The translations under genes were made by a program, and so were the position numbers. Shown here piece by piece: positions 11,401 through 25,767 of a DNA stretch of 64,000 nucleotides. A model generated the notes under the pieces. The model was not told the DNA's origin. It worked only from the letters and a program-made list of their open reading frames with translations, and searched no databases. This stretch comes from Dirofilaria immitis. Taxonomy: Eukaryota > Nematoda > Chromadorea > Rhabditida > Onchocercidae. Position 1 is the stretch's first letter, and each line of letters starts with the position of its first letter. The stretch spans positions 1,196,001 through 1,260,000 of the forward strand of contig JAKNDB010000067.1 in NCBI GenBank assembly GCA_024305405.1. The letters run 5' to 3'.

Positions 11401-14400
11401 ACATAAATTACCTTTCTAACTTATCATTTTAAAGTTAAATTGTGTTTATCAAACTCTTCAAATATGTAAAATCATGTAAACATGTCATATCTATTAATCT
11501 TTTAGTTAAATAAGATGCTTAATTAGTGTAATCAGCTGCTATGATAATTACTTGTAAAAGTTTCTCTGTTACATTTAGTTTTTGATCTTCTACATTAAAG
11601 GATTTATATTGACAAAAACTGTAAACATCTTACTATAAAAAGAGTCCACTCATTCTATCTGGATCTTTTTTTTCCACTACCAACACTATGTCGTATCAAT
11701 ACTATCTTTTTATTTTTATTTTCATAACGCTATTGTTAGTGTATCGTACGTTAGTTAACAAAGCGTATCATAACGTGTCTTCGCATGACAACAATTATAA
11801 TAATATTCGTGTAACATTTCATTATGCTATCGAGTTACTTTATCTGCGTTTATCTGAATTTCTTATTCCTCACGAAAAGAGTTAAACCTTTTTCTCGATA
11901 ATTCGAACTATCAAATAATCTCTCATATTGTGAAAAACAAATTTATTAAATTTTTTAAAATTTACGCAAACAACCAACTTACATCGTCAAACTATCATCA
12001 AATTTCTTTTGATTAAACTGATTGGGAGTATTAATTCCAGCGCTAAATAATGTTGATCCCGGTAATCCTTGTCCAAACAATAACAACACATCAAATTCAT
12101 GATCCTATAATCAAAACAACAAATCATCGATATTCCCATAAAAAATTTCCATTTTGTTCCAAAATACGACAATTTCAGGGATGGGACATAATAGATAAAT
12201 ATATTATATTTCATTAGAAATTATTAAACAAATAGCTATTATTATTTGTAATAAAAATTTGACTTTGCATTATCAACTATCACAAAAGCATTATAAGTTT
12301 GTCAACAAAAACACCTTTAGATAAGGGGCATGTCCTAATGATAATGAAGGGAGCAAATACAAAGTAGACCGCCGAAGTGTTTGAACAAATAAATCTTCCG
12401 GCAAGCAAGTGGCATTTATTAATTCTTGGACAATCGACTTCCCCAATGAATCGATACCAAATATCGCAATACGTAATGCTCCTTCTCCTCTTACACGAAA
12501 ATCACTAATTGCTTCAATGCAATTAAGATCATCTAATTTATATTAATTTTTTGCTATAAAACAACATAGTATTAGACATAGTATTAGATGTGCGCTGTAT
12601 TGAAAGTAAAATAAAAACTAAGTCTCAAAAATTTTGAAAAATACATTTTTGGAAACTTTATTATCAGCTTCTCTTCCCTAATGCTAAGAAAATATCTCAA
12701 TTATGAAAATCTATCGAAACTAACAGCATAATTTTCCATTAAAAACTGAACTATTTTCTTTACAGAGTTTTTGCTCCAATGTAATATTGACAAGTTTTGC
12801 AGATCCTTCATCAACGGTTATATTGAAAATTTGCGATAAATATTTCCGATGACTAACCGATACCTTAAAACAGAAAAGCAAAGTAACTGATTTATTCCAA
12901 ATGAATAAAAGTGGAGGTATCAGATTTTCATAAAATACCAAGAAAGAATACCGTGTATGAACCAGGTAGCAGAATTCGCCAAAATTCGCCTTCATCGGTT
13001 GTTGTTATATTCTTTCCTTGATTAATTGATAGTATGGCATTTTTAATTGGATATCCTTTTTGATCAAACACAAATCCTTTTATTCCTGAATGCCAAATAA
13101 TTCGATTAAATGTCAATAAAATACCAAATCCAGAACTTAATTGTTTCTAGCTATCTACTGATCCACTCCTGTCTACGAGACATATTGAGTGATATTGAAA
13201 AATATATAGCAGATCGAGAGATAACAGACAAAAAAGACAAAGTTAAAGGAAAAAAAGTAAAGAACACCTCGATGTGCATACTCCATGAATGCAAGAAGTG
13301 AATACTTGTGTTCATCCCATAATCGCGGTAACATACTTTTCTCAGGAAATTTGTAACAACCCATTTCGACGGTAATTTCTAAGCAATTTGTATTTACATA
13401 TTGCCAATCTTGCATCCGCCGGCTAAATGGTACCAAAAGCACCATTTGTAATACCATTCAAAAGAAATCACCATTAACATTCAGTCCACATCTTAATAGT
13501 GAAATTTCTAAAAAATCTTGGAGCTAAATAAACTTGATCTGTAAAGACATTTTGCTGAAATTAAAATCAAAATCATTTTAAAAAGTAATAAAAAATATTG
13601 GCCTGGAATTTTTTATTTTATAAATAAATGAAAAATAAACTTTCTCACTAGAAGCAAACATTGATAAATCACCTTCGGCCGGTTTTCCACATATTAGGAT
13701 GTGCTCGAGCATAAGAATATGCTAAAGCTACAAAAGACGATCATCTGCAGACGGCGAATAAATGTTGTCCTGTCCTGTCACTGAATCATCATACGGATAA
13801 TTAGCTACCAAGGAACCTGAAAATGAGAATTATTGAAATCTATGATAAAAAAAAGTTTGCTAAATTACAATTCGTATTTTGAATAAAATTTGGTATGCAT
13901 TCTTGGCTTTCAAAATTTTCATCTGACGTTTTACAAACGACAATAGAAAAGAAAAAAGAGTAGCTATATCATCTCTTAAAAACAGGAATTCCAAATCGAT
14001 TAAGTAAAAAGACATCGAATCCATCCTCAATAAAAAATTTAGTTACTAAAAGCTAGATAAACATCCATTATTTCGCTTTATTGCTTGTATAACTCTGGAA
14101 ACTTACAGGAAAAAGATAAATTTTAATTCAAAAATTCCTCAAAATCTTTGAATGGCAATTAATGAATTAGTGTGAAGAAAACAACCAAATAAAATGAAAC
14201 CTCCGTGAAAATTAGCAGAAAGAACAAATGGGTACTTCCGGAACCATTTCATTACTGCTAGCGTTTCTTTTCGGGAGACATTCCTCCAGATATTTCTCTA
14301 TGTGACGGAAAACGCGCAGGAAATTCCGATTAAGGTCGATACCACGATCATTTGAACGGCCCTATAAAATCGCTAAATGATAGCTTTCTTTTTATTAAAA

Positions 14401-15864
14401 TTAATAGAAATGATACGCAGTAAAACACTTTTAATAAATTGAGTGAATAATTGTTGTTCTGAATTAATAAATATAAACGAGAACAACCTTCTTTTAATCA
14501 TTCCCTTTTAGTTTTATTAATATATGAAAATCACATAATACGACAAATAGAAATATTATGAAGTTTTGGAAAATTAAATTTAGAATAACATGTAATTGAA
14601 AATGAGTTATAATCAGAATAAAAACATACAGTAAATCCGGAACGATCACCTTCGATACCTAATTCATAACCATCTGGATTCATTGAAGGCATTATATGAA
14701 TTCGAACATTATTTACCAAATTTGTCAAGTACTTATTCTTTCCATAATTATCACACAATAATGCAATGAGATAGAGCATTGCTTCACGGCCTACAACCTT
14801 AAATATTATACAACAATAGCAATCTATTATATTCTTTCATGCATAATACAATAATTTTTTTCACGGAAACTGTATAAAAAACAAGTATTCAAGTACTTGA
14901 CGTGTTGGTGTATTATTATGATTAATTACTGTACAAGAACTCAATCGCTCTCGAAAAGATGAAATAGAAAAATTTCGAATGTATATGCCTTAAAAGTGGA
15001 TGAATAATAACACTGCTAACTACATCAATTTTTATTAAAAATTCAAGAAGCAATGGTATATTCGCAATATAAGCAATTGCAATAATTATGTAAGATTTGA
15101 GCAAATAAAATGGAAAAATAATTAGTTACTTCTTCTGCTTTTCTAAAATGTGACCTTACCTATAATCATTCTCAAATATGTCACATATTAATTGATTAAA
15201 GCAAGCAACTTAATCCTAATGATTATTGTCAGATTTTGTTGAATGATTAATCCTATAAAAAACATATAACAGGAATACTTCATTTCCATGCATATTCGCA
15301 ACATATTTGACTTCTGGAATACCAAGATTATGAATTCTGGGACTTCTTGAAATGGCCAATACCCATAATTTTTATTTCTCACACTTTCACCGATCGAATA
15401 TAACCACGTTATGTTTGGATATTTTGCAGCATATTCCTTTAGCCAAGCCGTCATAGATAAATAATTATGGTTGGAAATTCTGCAAGCAATAGTAGTATAA
15501 TAGTATAAAACGGATAGGATTTTATTTGGATAATATTTTGTTTTAAATTTCAACTGACATTACTCAATTTAATGAATTAATTTACATTATCCAGCTTATG
15601 ATTATAAAAAAAAATTGAAAACAACCTTTCCGGATTAACATCCTTGAATTGGCCCACATATTCTTTCATATATTCATGGGAATGAAAAATTGAAACATTT
15701 TCAGATTTATTACCAAAATAAGTCCATAATGGACCATGATAAGAAAAACGTAATTCTTCTGGACTAGCAATAATTTCGGCATTCCAATCTATGGCTAAAG
15801 TAACAGTAACAGAGTATACGAATAAAATTCCTATTACGGTCCATGAAAATATCCAAAATGCCAT
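8499..15864 (-). CDS. cpd: Carboxypeptidase D-like membrane metallocarboxypeptidase (M14B)
   Basis: CPD-type enzymes trim C-terminal Lys/Arg from peptides in the late secretory pathway. Exons on -: 15864-15626, 15479-15279, 14797-14630, 14361-14201, 13816-13673, 13491-13268, 13085-12952, 12863 to about 12725, 12532-12315, 12104-11983, 11087-10919, 10771-10592, 10354-10008, 9605-9437, 9179-8998, 8781-8657 and a tail exon ending near 8499. The start gives a signal peptide ([20 protein letters not shown]). Domain 1 carries the zinc ligands in NMHGNEV, then [27 protein letters not shown] and the catalytic Glu in EITVEMGC, followed by a transthyretin-like domain ([14 protein letters not shown]). 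Domain 2 keeps the outline but lacks HxxE, so it looks inactive, and ends in a second transthyretin-like domain. A membrane segment ([16 protein letters not shown]) and a short tail follow. At least seven single bases appear missing, for example at 15369-15373, 14268-14271, 13732-13735 and 13460-13463. Confidence 0.9.
11688..11885 (+). CDS. Possible 65-codon secreted or membrane peptide nested in a cpd intron
   Basis: This open frame lies in the cpd intron between 11087 and 11983, on the opposite strand. Its N-terminus is strongly hydrophobic ([15 protein letters not shown]), like a signal peptide or anchor, followed by a mixed polar tail. A TATAAAA stretch lies about 50 bases upstream at 11633-11639, and the ATG sits in an A/C-rich context. 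No family is recognised. Chance open frames of this size are common in A+T-rich DNA, so it is only a candidate. Confidence 0.2.
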   Translation: MSYQYYLFIFIFITLLLVYRTLVNKAYHNVSSHDNNYNNIRVTFHYAIELLYLRLSEFLIPHEKS

Positions 15865-17335
15865 CAATGTATCGAAGCCAATTATAGATTGCAGAAAAAT
15901 ATGAATAAAATAGCAATATATTTTGTCGATTATATATATATATGGCAATCCATAAATAACAATTTTTGAATAGCAATAATAGAAAATACAAAAAAAAAAA
16001 TCAATTATTATTTGAATTAGAAGTTTGTTCTAAAATTCAAAAATCTGAAATTTCAAAACAATCATTAATAAGATGTAAACATTTGATTGAATTTTTGCTT
16101 CATTTTGAAAGATATGATAATAATTCAGATAAGCAAATTGATATATTTATCAAACTAATTTTAAAATTTTTAAGTTATTCATTTGCAAAAAGAAAAAACA
16201 CGTAACATACGTTGCATGTACACGCAAGTATATATATATATATGGTTTCATTTTACGCATATACATATATATATATATATCAAGATAAAATAGAACCAAT
16301 ATATCGATATATATATATGACATCGATATATATATGACACGTGTCATATGTGTGTATATATGTTTACGTATATTACATCCGTTATATACACTTAGGTTTA
16401 TTTACTAATTTAAAAATACACAGACATAAATGAAAAAGAAAATAAATTTCAAATGAAAGAATATTAAAACTATTTCTAGTGCATGGGAATTATAGAAAGA
16501 TATAGTTATAGTTATAAAATAGAACCAAGAGATATCGGAAAGTAAAAAGTGATAAAATTGAAATGGCTTTAGTTTTAAAGATCATATTCAATATTATAAA
16601 TAATAATAAATCTCTCTAAGAGATCATCGCATTAAACAAATTTCATTTATCCATTCCAAAAACAAAAGTAAAGTATATGATAAAGATAGTATGATATGCA
16701 AATTTGTTGATATTTCTTTCACATTCCATCCCATTCAGCCATCCATTCTTCAAATTTATGATACTTAATATTCTACTATTCTATTATCATAAAAGTAATC
16801 CTTCACACCAACTCTTCAAAGTCCAACAATCCTAACAGTTAACTTTTTCTGTGCTTACAACATTCCCATGTTCTAAAGTTCTATTACTTGCCAAATAACT
16901 TCAACATTCTTTCTCATACTAAAATGCATTATGGACGTATAATTTCGAAACCTAAAACAATTGAATTCTGGTTATAATACTTCTGCAACAAATCTTCTTT
17001 TCTCTCTTTAAATAAAAAATTTCGGCATCCACTAAAACTTTTCGAAACTTTTACGAGACGATCCTGCTACAATATATGAGGAATAAATCGAACACCAAAA
17101 AATAAACATTTTTATTCCGCATTAAAACAATAGTTATATTCAGAAGCAACAATTTCACAAACAAAATTCGAATTTGATATGATCACATTTTGTTAAGCCA
17201 TAGAAAAATTAGTTAATAAAAATGCGGAAATCATATTGCATAAGAACTGACAAACAAAAGTAACAAAATATTATTTCAAAAAGTATTAATTTATATCAAT
17301 CAACAGCTAAAGAAAAGCTACAGACATCTAAATGT
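15865..17335. other. cpd 5' flank and LTV1 3' flank
   Basis: This 1.5 kb lies between two - strand genes. It holds TA-rich microsatellite patches (about 16230-16330) and the palindrome described separately. Open frames at 15966-16205 (+) and 16150-16347 (-) are low-complexity and not supported as genes. Confidence 0.5.
16332..16349. promoter_or_regulatory. 18-bp perfect palindrome with CACGTG core upstream of cpd
   Basis: ATATGACACGTGTCATAT reads the same on both strands. It contains GACACGTGTC, whose CACGTG centre is the E-box/G-box bound by bHLH or bHLH-Zip dimers (Myc/Max, MITF/TFEB and HLH-30 families are known to use it). It lies about 470 bases upstream of the proposed cpd start. Its regulatory role is inference, because the surrounding DNA is rich in TA repeats. 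Confidence 0.4.
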
Positions 17336-20300
17336 TTATACAATAGGCCTCATTTTAATAACTGAGTCACCGCAACATGCAATTCTTCTCTTTCGCTCTG
17401 CTTTAAATGTCAATTTATTACATTTCTTTTCAGCTCTTCGCTCAGCCCGAATTGCTTTGACAGCTGCTTTCCTTCTTTTTCGTTCTTCCGCTGTTTCTCC
17501 ACGTTTTCTTATCGTTGCTGCGGACGCTTTGGAAACCGTTGATTCAGTTGTTGGTTGAACTGAACAATCCATTTTCTGAAGAGAATTTGGAATATTTTAA
17601 ATTTAAAGAATAGAGCGCCCATTTCATCTTTCAACCAACAATACTGACCTCAGTAACAGATATTAATATGTGAATATGAGTAAAGAAGTAAACTACTGGT
17701 ATTGTTTATTGATTTAATGCAAAAATTTTTCTTAACTGTGCAATAAACTGATACTACTATTAAAGGAAGCGCTAGATAAATCATATTAGGAACAAGAAAA
17801 ATCGAAAAGAATAATACAGAACAAGCTAAAACTGAAATATAATCTTATCAAAAACAAAAAAATAGAAGAGAATAATATAATAGTAAGTTGAAAAAAGCTA
17901 TAAAAACATAAATTTTTAAGAGGAAAAAACATTCAAGATGAACAAACTTCGATTTGTCCCAGAATTTTCTTCAATTTTGTTTATGTGAAGAATCAAAGAT
18001 AAGTGCTGGTCGATTATAAATATTGGAATAAGAGGAAACAATGGTTTCGCAGTCCCACTTCGGTTTTTTTATTAGAACAAACTATTGCGATCTTTTCCAT
18101 TTCATCGGCCTCCGTCGTTTCATCATTCATTTCTGAATAACGCTGAGCCAACATATCTTTTTGCTGTAAAACTTTCTATTAATAATTAAATACAGATATA
18201 TTATGCAATTATTCACAGTTTTTATCCTGTTCCTTATGATAATGATTTTAATTATTAAACAATCAAACGCAAATAACGACATAAAACCTTCTAAAAAAGT
18301 ATATCAAATAAATATAACAGATTAAAATAAACAGATAAATAAAAGAAAAAGATGACCAAAACAAGTTCCACTTTTCTGTTTTTGAAATTTTCCGTAAGCA
18401 TTTTCATTTGATCAGAGTTTGGATCCAAAAGAAACTTCTCTTCCTCCTAAAGTTCAGTTCAATTAAAAAAACTTAAAAATTTAAAAAAAAATTTTTACTG
18501 GAATCTTTTATAAAATTATAATATATAATAAACAAAACTAATATCAGCCTTAAAAACAACTTCATTAGTTTCTTCATCATCTGTTTCATTGTATTCTTCG
18601 CACAATTTATCGAATTGTTCGTCAATTACTCGTTCCTCATTATTTCTTAAGACAGTGCACGCGTCCTCCTCAGACATTTGATCGTCATCATAATTCGGAC
18701 CTTTAAACAAGGATAAGAAATGACATATCTCGAAATTAGAATATTTTCTTCAAAAAAAAAAAAGAAGGAACTACTAGTTTTCGGTTTATATTATTATTAA
18801 AAATATACCGGATAGCATTTCTTCGTCGCTTTCATCATCACTGCTAATAACTTTTTCACGAAATTCGTTCTTTTGTAACGAAATCGATACTGGTGGTCGT
18901 AACGAAGGCAATTCACCACCATTAGCTTGTAAGACGAAGTCATCATCTAAGTCACTAGTTGAATTTTCAAATTCGATATCGTCATCTGCCAGTTCAGCAA
19001 TTACATACGGATCAATGTGTATTTCGCCTAAAAAATATTTTCTCAAAAGAAATTCAACATCCTGTGAACTTGTCAGAATATTTTTCTCTTTTTTTTCTAA
19101 CAAATTTAACCGAGGCATTCAAGCATTACTGCGATTATCTCAGCATTAAAGACAAAGAAAGAATTTTTTCATACGATAACCATAATTTATTTATTCTCCC
19201 ACATACCGGATTTCTCTACATCAATTGTGATTATTTTATGTTTTATTAATGTGTCATTATAAAACAGTTGCTAGATTCTTTTCACTGTAACGAAAACAGA
19301 CAAAACATAGATAGACAAAATTCTTTTTAGGTATCCGGACTGGATGAAAATAAATCACTAAAAGCGTAAAGTTAAAGGAATTCGAAAACAGCTATATAAT
19401 ATATATATATATATCTTGGACGTACCTGGTAATGTCCCCGTTTTCAGTAATTCAGCATTGATTTCATAACCATTTGCTTCCACCACATTTGTTAAAAGCT
19501 TTGTTTTTCCTGAGGTATTCTAATGATCATTTGTTCCACCACATCTTTCGTTTTCTAAAAATTCACAGATCATCAAGAACCATTTGAATTCAAAAAAAAA
19601 GGAAAAATCAGAGACTCTAATAAAGATACACAAATTCGCATCCACTGTTTTTACGATAAACAGCCATTGTTTATTTTCTAGCTCTAATATTTATTCCATA
19701 TTAAAGCTCAACTAAAACAACTGTAATTTCAACACGAAAAATAGTGCAGCTGGGAAAAAGCAGCAAATATCACAGCAAAAATGAAAAAATGAATCTTTCA
19801 AAAACGAATTGTGCATTCTCAAACTACAGCATTTTTTAAATAACAATTTACAAACCGAAGTCGCTGCAGGTAAAGAAAACTTCCGTGTGCTTTGGTGAAA
19901 TATGCCTGACAGAAAATGATATTTATTTCCTTTGCTCCAGCACATTTCGTCAATTTTATCAATTATGTTTCACCAAATAATAATTAATACCACCAATATA
20001 TTTATATTTTCACTATGATGCCAGCGATAATCGATAAATGAATCAAATGAATGAAAACACAGGTATCAAATTAAAAAACTACACTGCTTGTCTCGTTCAC
20101 TTCCTTCAAATGTTGCATGTAGTCGTAGTCATCATCGAAATATATGCCACATTTTCATACTCTTCCACATTCTGCAACAGATTATATAAAATTATTTACA
20201 TATAAACATTTCTGAAAATTCTTATTACAATATGAATGAATGCTTTGATCCAATTATTGAACATACTCGACCGACTTCACTGAGTAACTACTGTTGTCAG

Positions 20301-20612
20301 CGATTCGCTATTTTTTGAAAAGTTGCACCACACAAGTTATTTAGTTACAAAAGAAATCTTACGATCATAAGGTGACGTTAATTCTGATTTATAGTAACAT
20401 TCCGTCACATCGAAATAAGATATGCTTTACATTTCAAAAAAGTTATACTATTCAGATTACTGCCTTAGTTTAAGAATTGCTACCTTTTCTCCAACTGATT
20501 GCTGCATATGTTCATCATCATATTTATTGGCATTTTGACTTTGATGAACCAAACGAAATGTTTTAGAATGTTTTTTATCAATCCATTTTTTGTGTTTCGG
20601 CTGAAAACACAT
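17336..20612 (-). CDS. ltv1: LTV1 ribosome biogenesis factor
   Basis: LTV1 escorts and helps export pre-40S ribosomal subunits and is released after phosphorylation. Recognisable segments in order: N-terminal KKWIDKKHSKTFRLVHQSQ (20600-20484); YIFDDDYDYMQHLKE (20171 to about 20085) after adding one T at 20138-20140; an exon ending at the donor near 19430; DPYVIAELADDDIEF plus an acidic block ending SSDDESDEE (19027-18809); MSEEDACTVLRNNEER (18700 to about 18555); an acidic/Lys segment (about 18447-18385); KWDCETIVSSYSNIYNRPAL (about 18165-17955), the most diagnostic LTV1 motif; and the basic C-terminal helix ETAEERKRRKAAVKAIRAER (17575-17336). The start at 20612 is the nearest in-frame ATG, but TTTTCAG just downstream is an acceptor-like site, so the true first exon may lie further 5'. 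Length of the A run at 18064-18070 is ambiguous between the two frames. Confidence 0.85.
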
Positions 20613-22090
20613 AAAATCGAAGGATACTACACCGGTCCTAGAATTCCAATCAATAAAAGTGAAGATTGTTAAAACTGTTATTTCCATTCTTATGATTATA
20701 TTTTTTTGTCACGATTTTATTTACATTCTTATACTCCTATAATATATATTTCAATAAATCTGAATGTGAATGATAGGTGATAACTATAGCAGATCATTCA
20801 TCATCATATGGAAATCAAAAAATGAGAAGAAAAAAAATTTTTTAAAGAGTGGGTTTAGAATTTTAAAAGATAGTCAATTCATTCTGTTCTAATTTTATAA
20901 ATACGTCATTAATTATTACCATTTTCAATATACGATGATTCTTTGGCTAATTAAGAAGAATCCTGAAATAAAATTCCACATAATAACAATGATAACACAA
21001 AATTCGTCAAAATATAGTACATTGAAATCATTTTGATATAAAATTCATTTGCAAGCGGTATTTTCAAGCATTAAAATTAATATCATAAATTTTTGAATTA
21101 AGTATAGCAAGAACAAAAAAAGTCAAATAAAAAGTACATGAAAAGCGAATAAATGAAACAAAAAAATTTCTCAGCATAGCTTATTGCTGTAAAGTGAAAG
21201 GTTAGTTTAACTACAATAAAGGCCTATAAGGGTAAGAACATTTTAAAGCATAGACCATTGCTTTACGTCAATCTTTACATAAGGCTTAATTAAATTAAGT
21301 AATCTGCGTAAATTTGCTTAAATTACATTAATGTAATCTACGCAAATTTTAAGACATAATTTTGTAAGAAATCTACCAAATATTGACTAAAGCAAAATAA
21401 GTATAGATATGATGGGAAATGCATATGGAATGAAGATCGACGTATCAGAATAAGAAAATACCTGTAATAAGAAGATACCTGTAATAACTCATTAATATAG
21501 AAGTTAAATCTAACAAACCAACTGTCGTGGTCGGAATCTTATGATTAATTACGTTATGCAATATTACTTGTCTTACGTCGCAGGAATGGGATATTAATTT
21601 TAATGGATCTTACAGAATTTTAGCAACAGGTCTTACAAGATTTTAGCGATGTGTCCTTGCTGTTTATCTAAAGTAAATCCAATTTAAGGTCATCTCAGGG
21701 ATTTCAGAAATTTTGAAAATTCAAGTCAAACTTATTTAAAGAAGCAAATGCTATTGATTTTATTGCAGTCAACAGCACATGCATAGTAAACTGACGAATA
21801 GAGAGAAAGGAAAGAATGTTGTGCTATGTAAAATGTGGACTAGATCGATCGATGGCCAAGTTAGCAAAGAGCATTAGTCAGCTGACATACCTTTTTATAT
21901 TTCATCAGAAACCTTCAGATGGACGTCATCTATGATTTTGTTGAAGGTTTGCTTGTCCATTATATAAATTACTAAATTTCTGTGTTTTTTACAATAGCTT
22001 ATTTTCTAGCTTTAGCAAAGAAACAATAGTCAACAGAAATTTACCTGGAAGAGTTTTTCTTTTTTCCATTATACATAATTCTGTAGTTCA

Positions 22091-22363
22091 ATGGACGACA
22101 ACGACTTTTCATTTATCCTATCTGAGCAACTCTTCGTCACTACAATCTTCTCCAACCTTACTAACGCCCTCACATTCTTTCTCTTTGAAATTATTTGTCC
22201 TTCAGGCATCCATGTTTTTATACCCTTGATTGCTGTACTTTTTATTGTAACAACATTGTATCTTGGGAGGAATGGCGAAAATAATTTGAAATCTCAGAAG
22301 ATAGCTACAGGTTGGTTTGTTTTCCTGACCTTTGATGCTATATTAGGTATCGCATATCTGTGA
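22091..22363 (+). CDS. Hypothetical small membrane protein, 90 codons
   Basis: A single uninterrupted frame starting MDDNDFSF. Two or three hydrophobic segments are visible: roughly residues 14-35 (including LTNALTFFLFEII), 39-58 (HVFIPLIAVLFIVTTLYL) and 73-90 (WFVFLTFDAILGIAYL). The loop between the last two is polar and Lys/Asn-rich, as in a real membrane protein. No family is recognised and no introns or neighbours support it. It could be a genuine short gene, a remnant of a multi-pass receptor, or chance. Confidence 0.3.
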   Translation: MDDNDFSFILSEQLFVTTIFSNLTNALTFFLFEIICPSGIHVFIPLIAVLFIVTTLYLGRNGENNLKSQKIATGWFVFLTFDAILGIAYL

Positions 22364-22860
22364 GATAAAGTTTTATTGCATCGTATTTTTATTAATAACT
22401 TCGCAGAAGAAGCGGAAATTCTAATTTGTCTCGTCCAAAATAAGAATAAAATTTTCTTAGGAACTTCTGATAATCCTGTATTGGACAAATCGAAAAACGA
22501 TTAGCAGATGAAACTTAAAATTTTACATGGAAAATGGCTGAAAGGAGTTCAAGAAGTATTCACACACTAAATCCAACAACATTAGAAGCACATGTTTGTC
22601 ACTACCGAAATTCTCGCAAAAGTAACTTGAGTCGTTTTTTGTTTCATATTTAAAATTGAATAGCAATTTATTTCAATATTCCTATACTGAATGATGAATA
22701 TATTTGGTGTGTTATATTCCTTGAAAGATTATAAAAATACAAACGTGCTGTATTTGTCAAATATGAGTCAGGGAATTTTTTCTTGCAAATTTTAGACCCT
22801 CTCATGTGATCAAAATAATTTTAAGCCCTCAAATTAGATAGAATTCTGCTATTATTTTTG

Positions 22861-22864
<4 letters not shown>

Positions 22865-22907
<43 letters not shown>
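22865..22907. repeat. (TA)n microsatellite
   Basis: About 21 uninterrupted TA units in intergenic DNA. Confidence 0.95.
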
Positions 22908-22909
<2 letters not shown>

Positions 22910-23644
22910 CATTTATTCAGTTATATGTTAATCAAAACATTGTATTCCCTTCCAAATTTCATATTGTTATCTGAACATATCAGTTTTGCAAGTCAACTTT
23001 TAAAAATAAAATTGTTTATCAAGCTACAATACTGAAGACGAACACGACACTCTGAAATTCTAAGCATAATCTCATCGTAATTTAACAGTTTGGCACAAAA
23101 TTAAAAATGAACTGATAAGAAATATATCAGAAATATCAAGAAATAAGAAGATAAACTGGAAATGCAGCCAAGGTAATCTTTTTCTGATTAATCTTGAAAT
23201 GATTTTATGATTCTTTAATTCAAGTTTGTTTCAGCTTAATTTGCTGGAAAGAAAAAGCGAATCCATATGCCTATAAAAGTCTTATTACTAAACGCATTTT
23301 CCAATTCACTGTAATGTGTTGATAGCATATGGAAAATTTTTGGCAAACAAAAATGAATGAAATGTCCGATAGAAAAGGACAGAAAACAAAAAAAATAGTG
23401 TTATTCAAATATAAATTTATCATTGGAAATGAAACTAAATATACAAAATTCACTTTATTTAACTGTTTCTTCATTAGAAGATGTCTGAAAATATTTCACA
23501 AGTTTGTCATCGAGATTTCGGCTAGAGAAATACCGGTAAGAGTGATAAAAATGAAGGGCCCAGTTAACTAGAAGTGGTAAACAATCAGAAAGGATCGCCA
23601 GATTGATTCAAGGCAATGCAAATATGGAACTGAAAATTCACGGA

Positions 23645-25767
<2,123 letters not shown>

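Larger units (their letters stand above)
20613..23644. other. Spacer between LTV1 and mek-2
   Basis: About 3 kb of A+T-rich DNA upstream of LTV1 and downstream of mek-2. It contains a candidate small membrane-protein frame at 22091-22363 and a TA microsatellite at 22865-22907, both listed separately. An imperfect direct repeat of about 20 bases (AATCTGCGTAAATTT and AATCTACGCAAATTT) lies near 21300-21350. Nothing else is recognised. Confidence 0.5.

Noticed and set aside
8499..15864. cpd as a pseudogene
   Set aside because: The catalytic motifs and all splice sites are intact and the same type of one-base loss affects every gene in the window.
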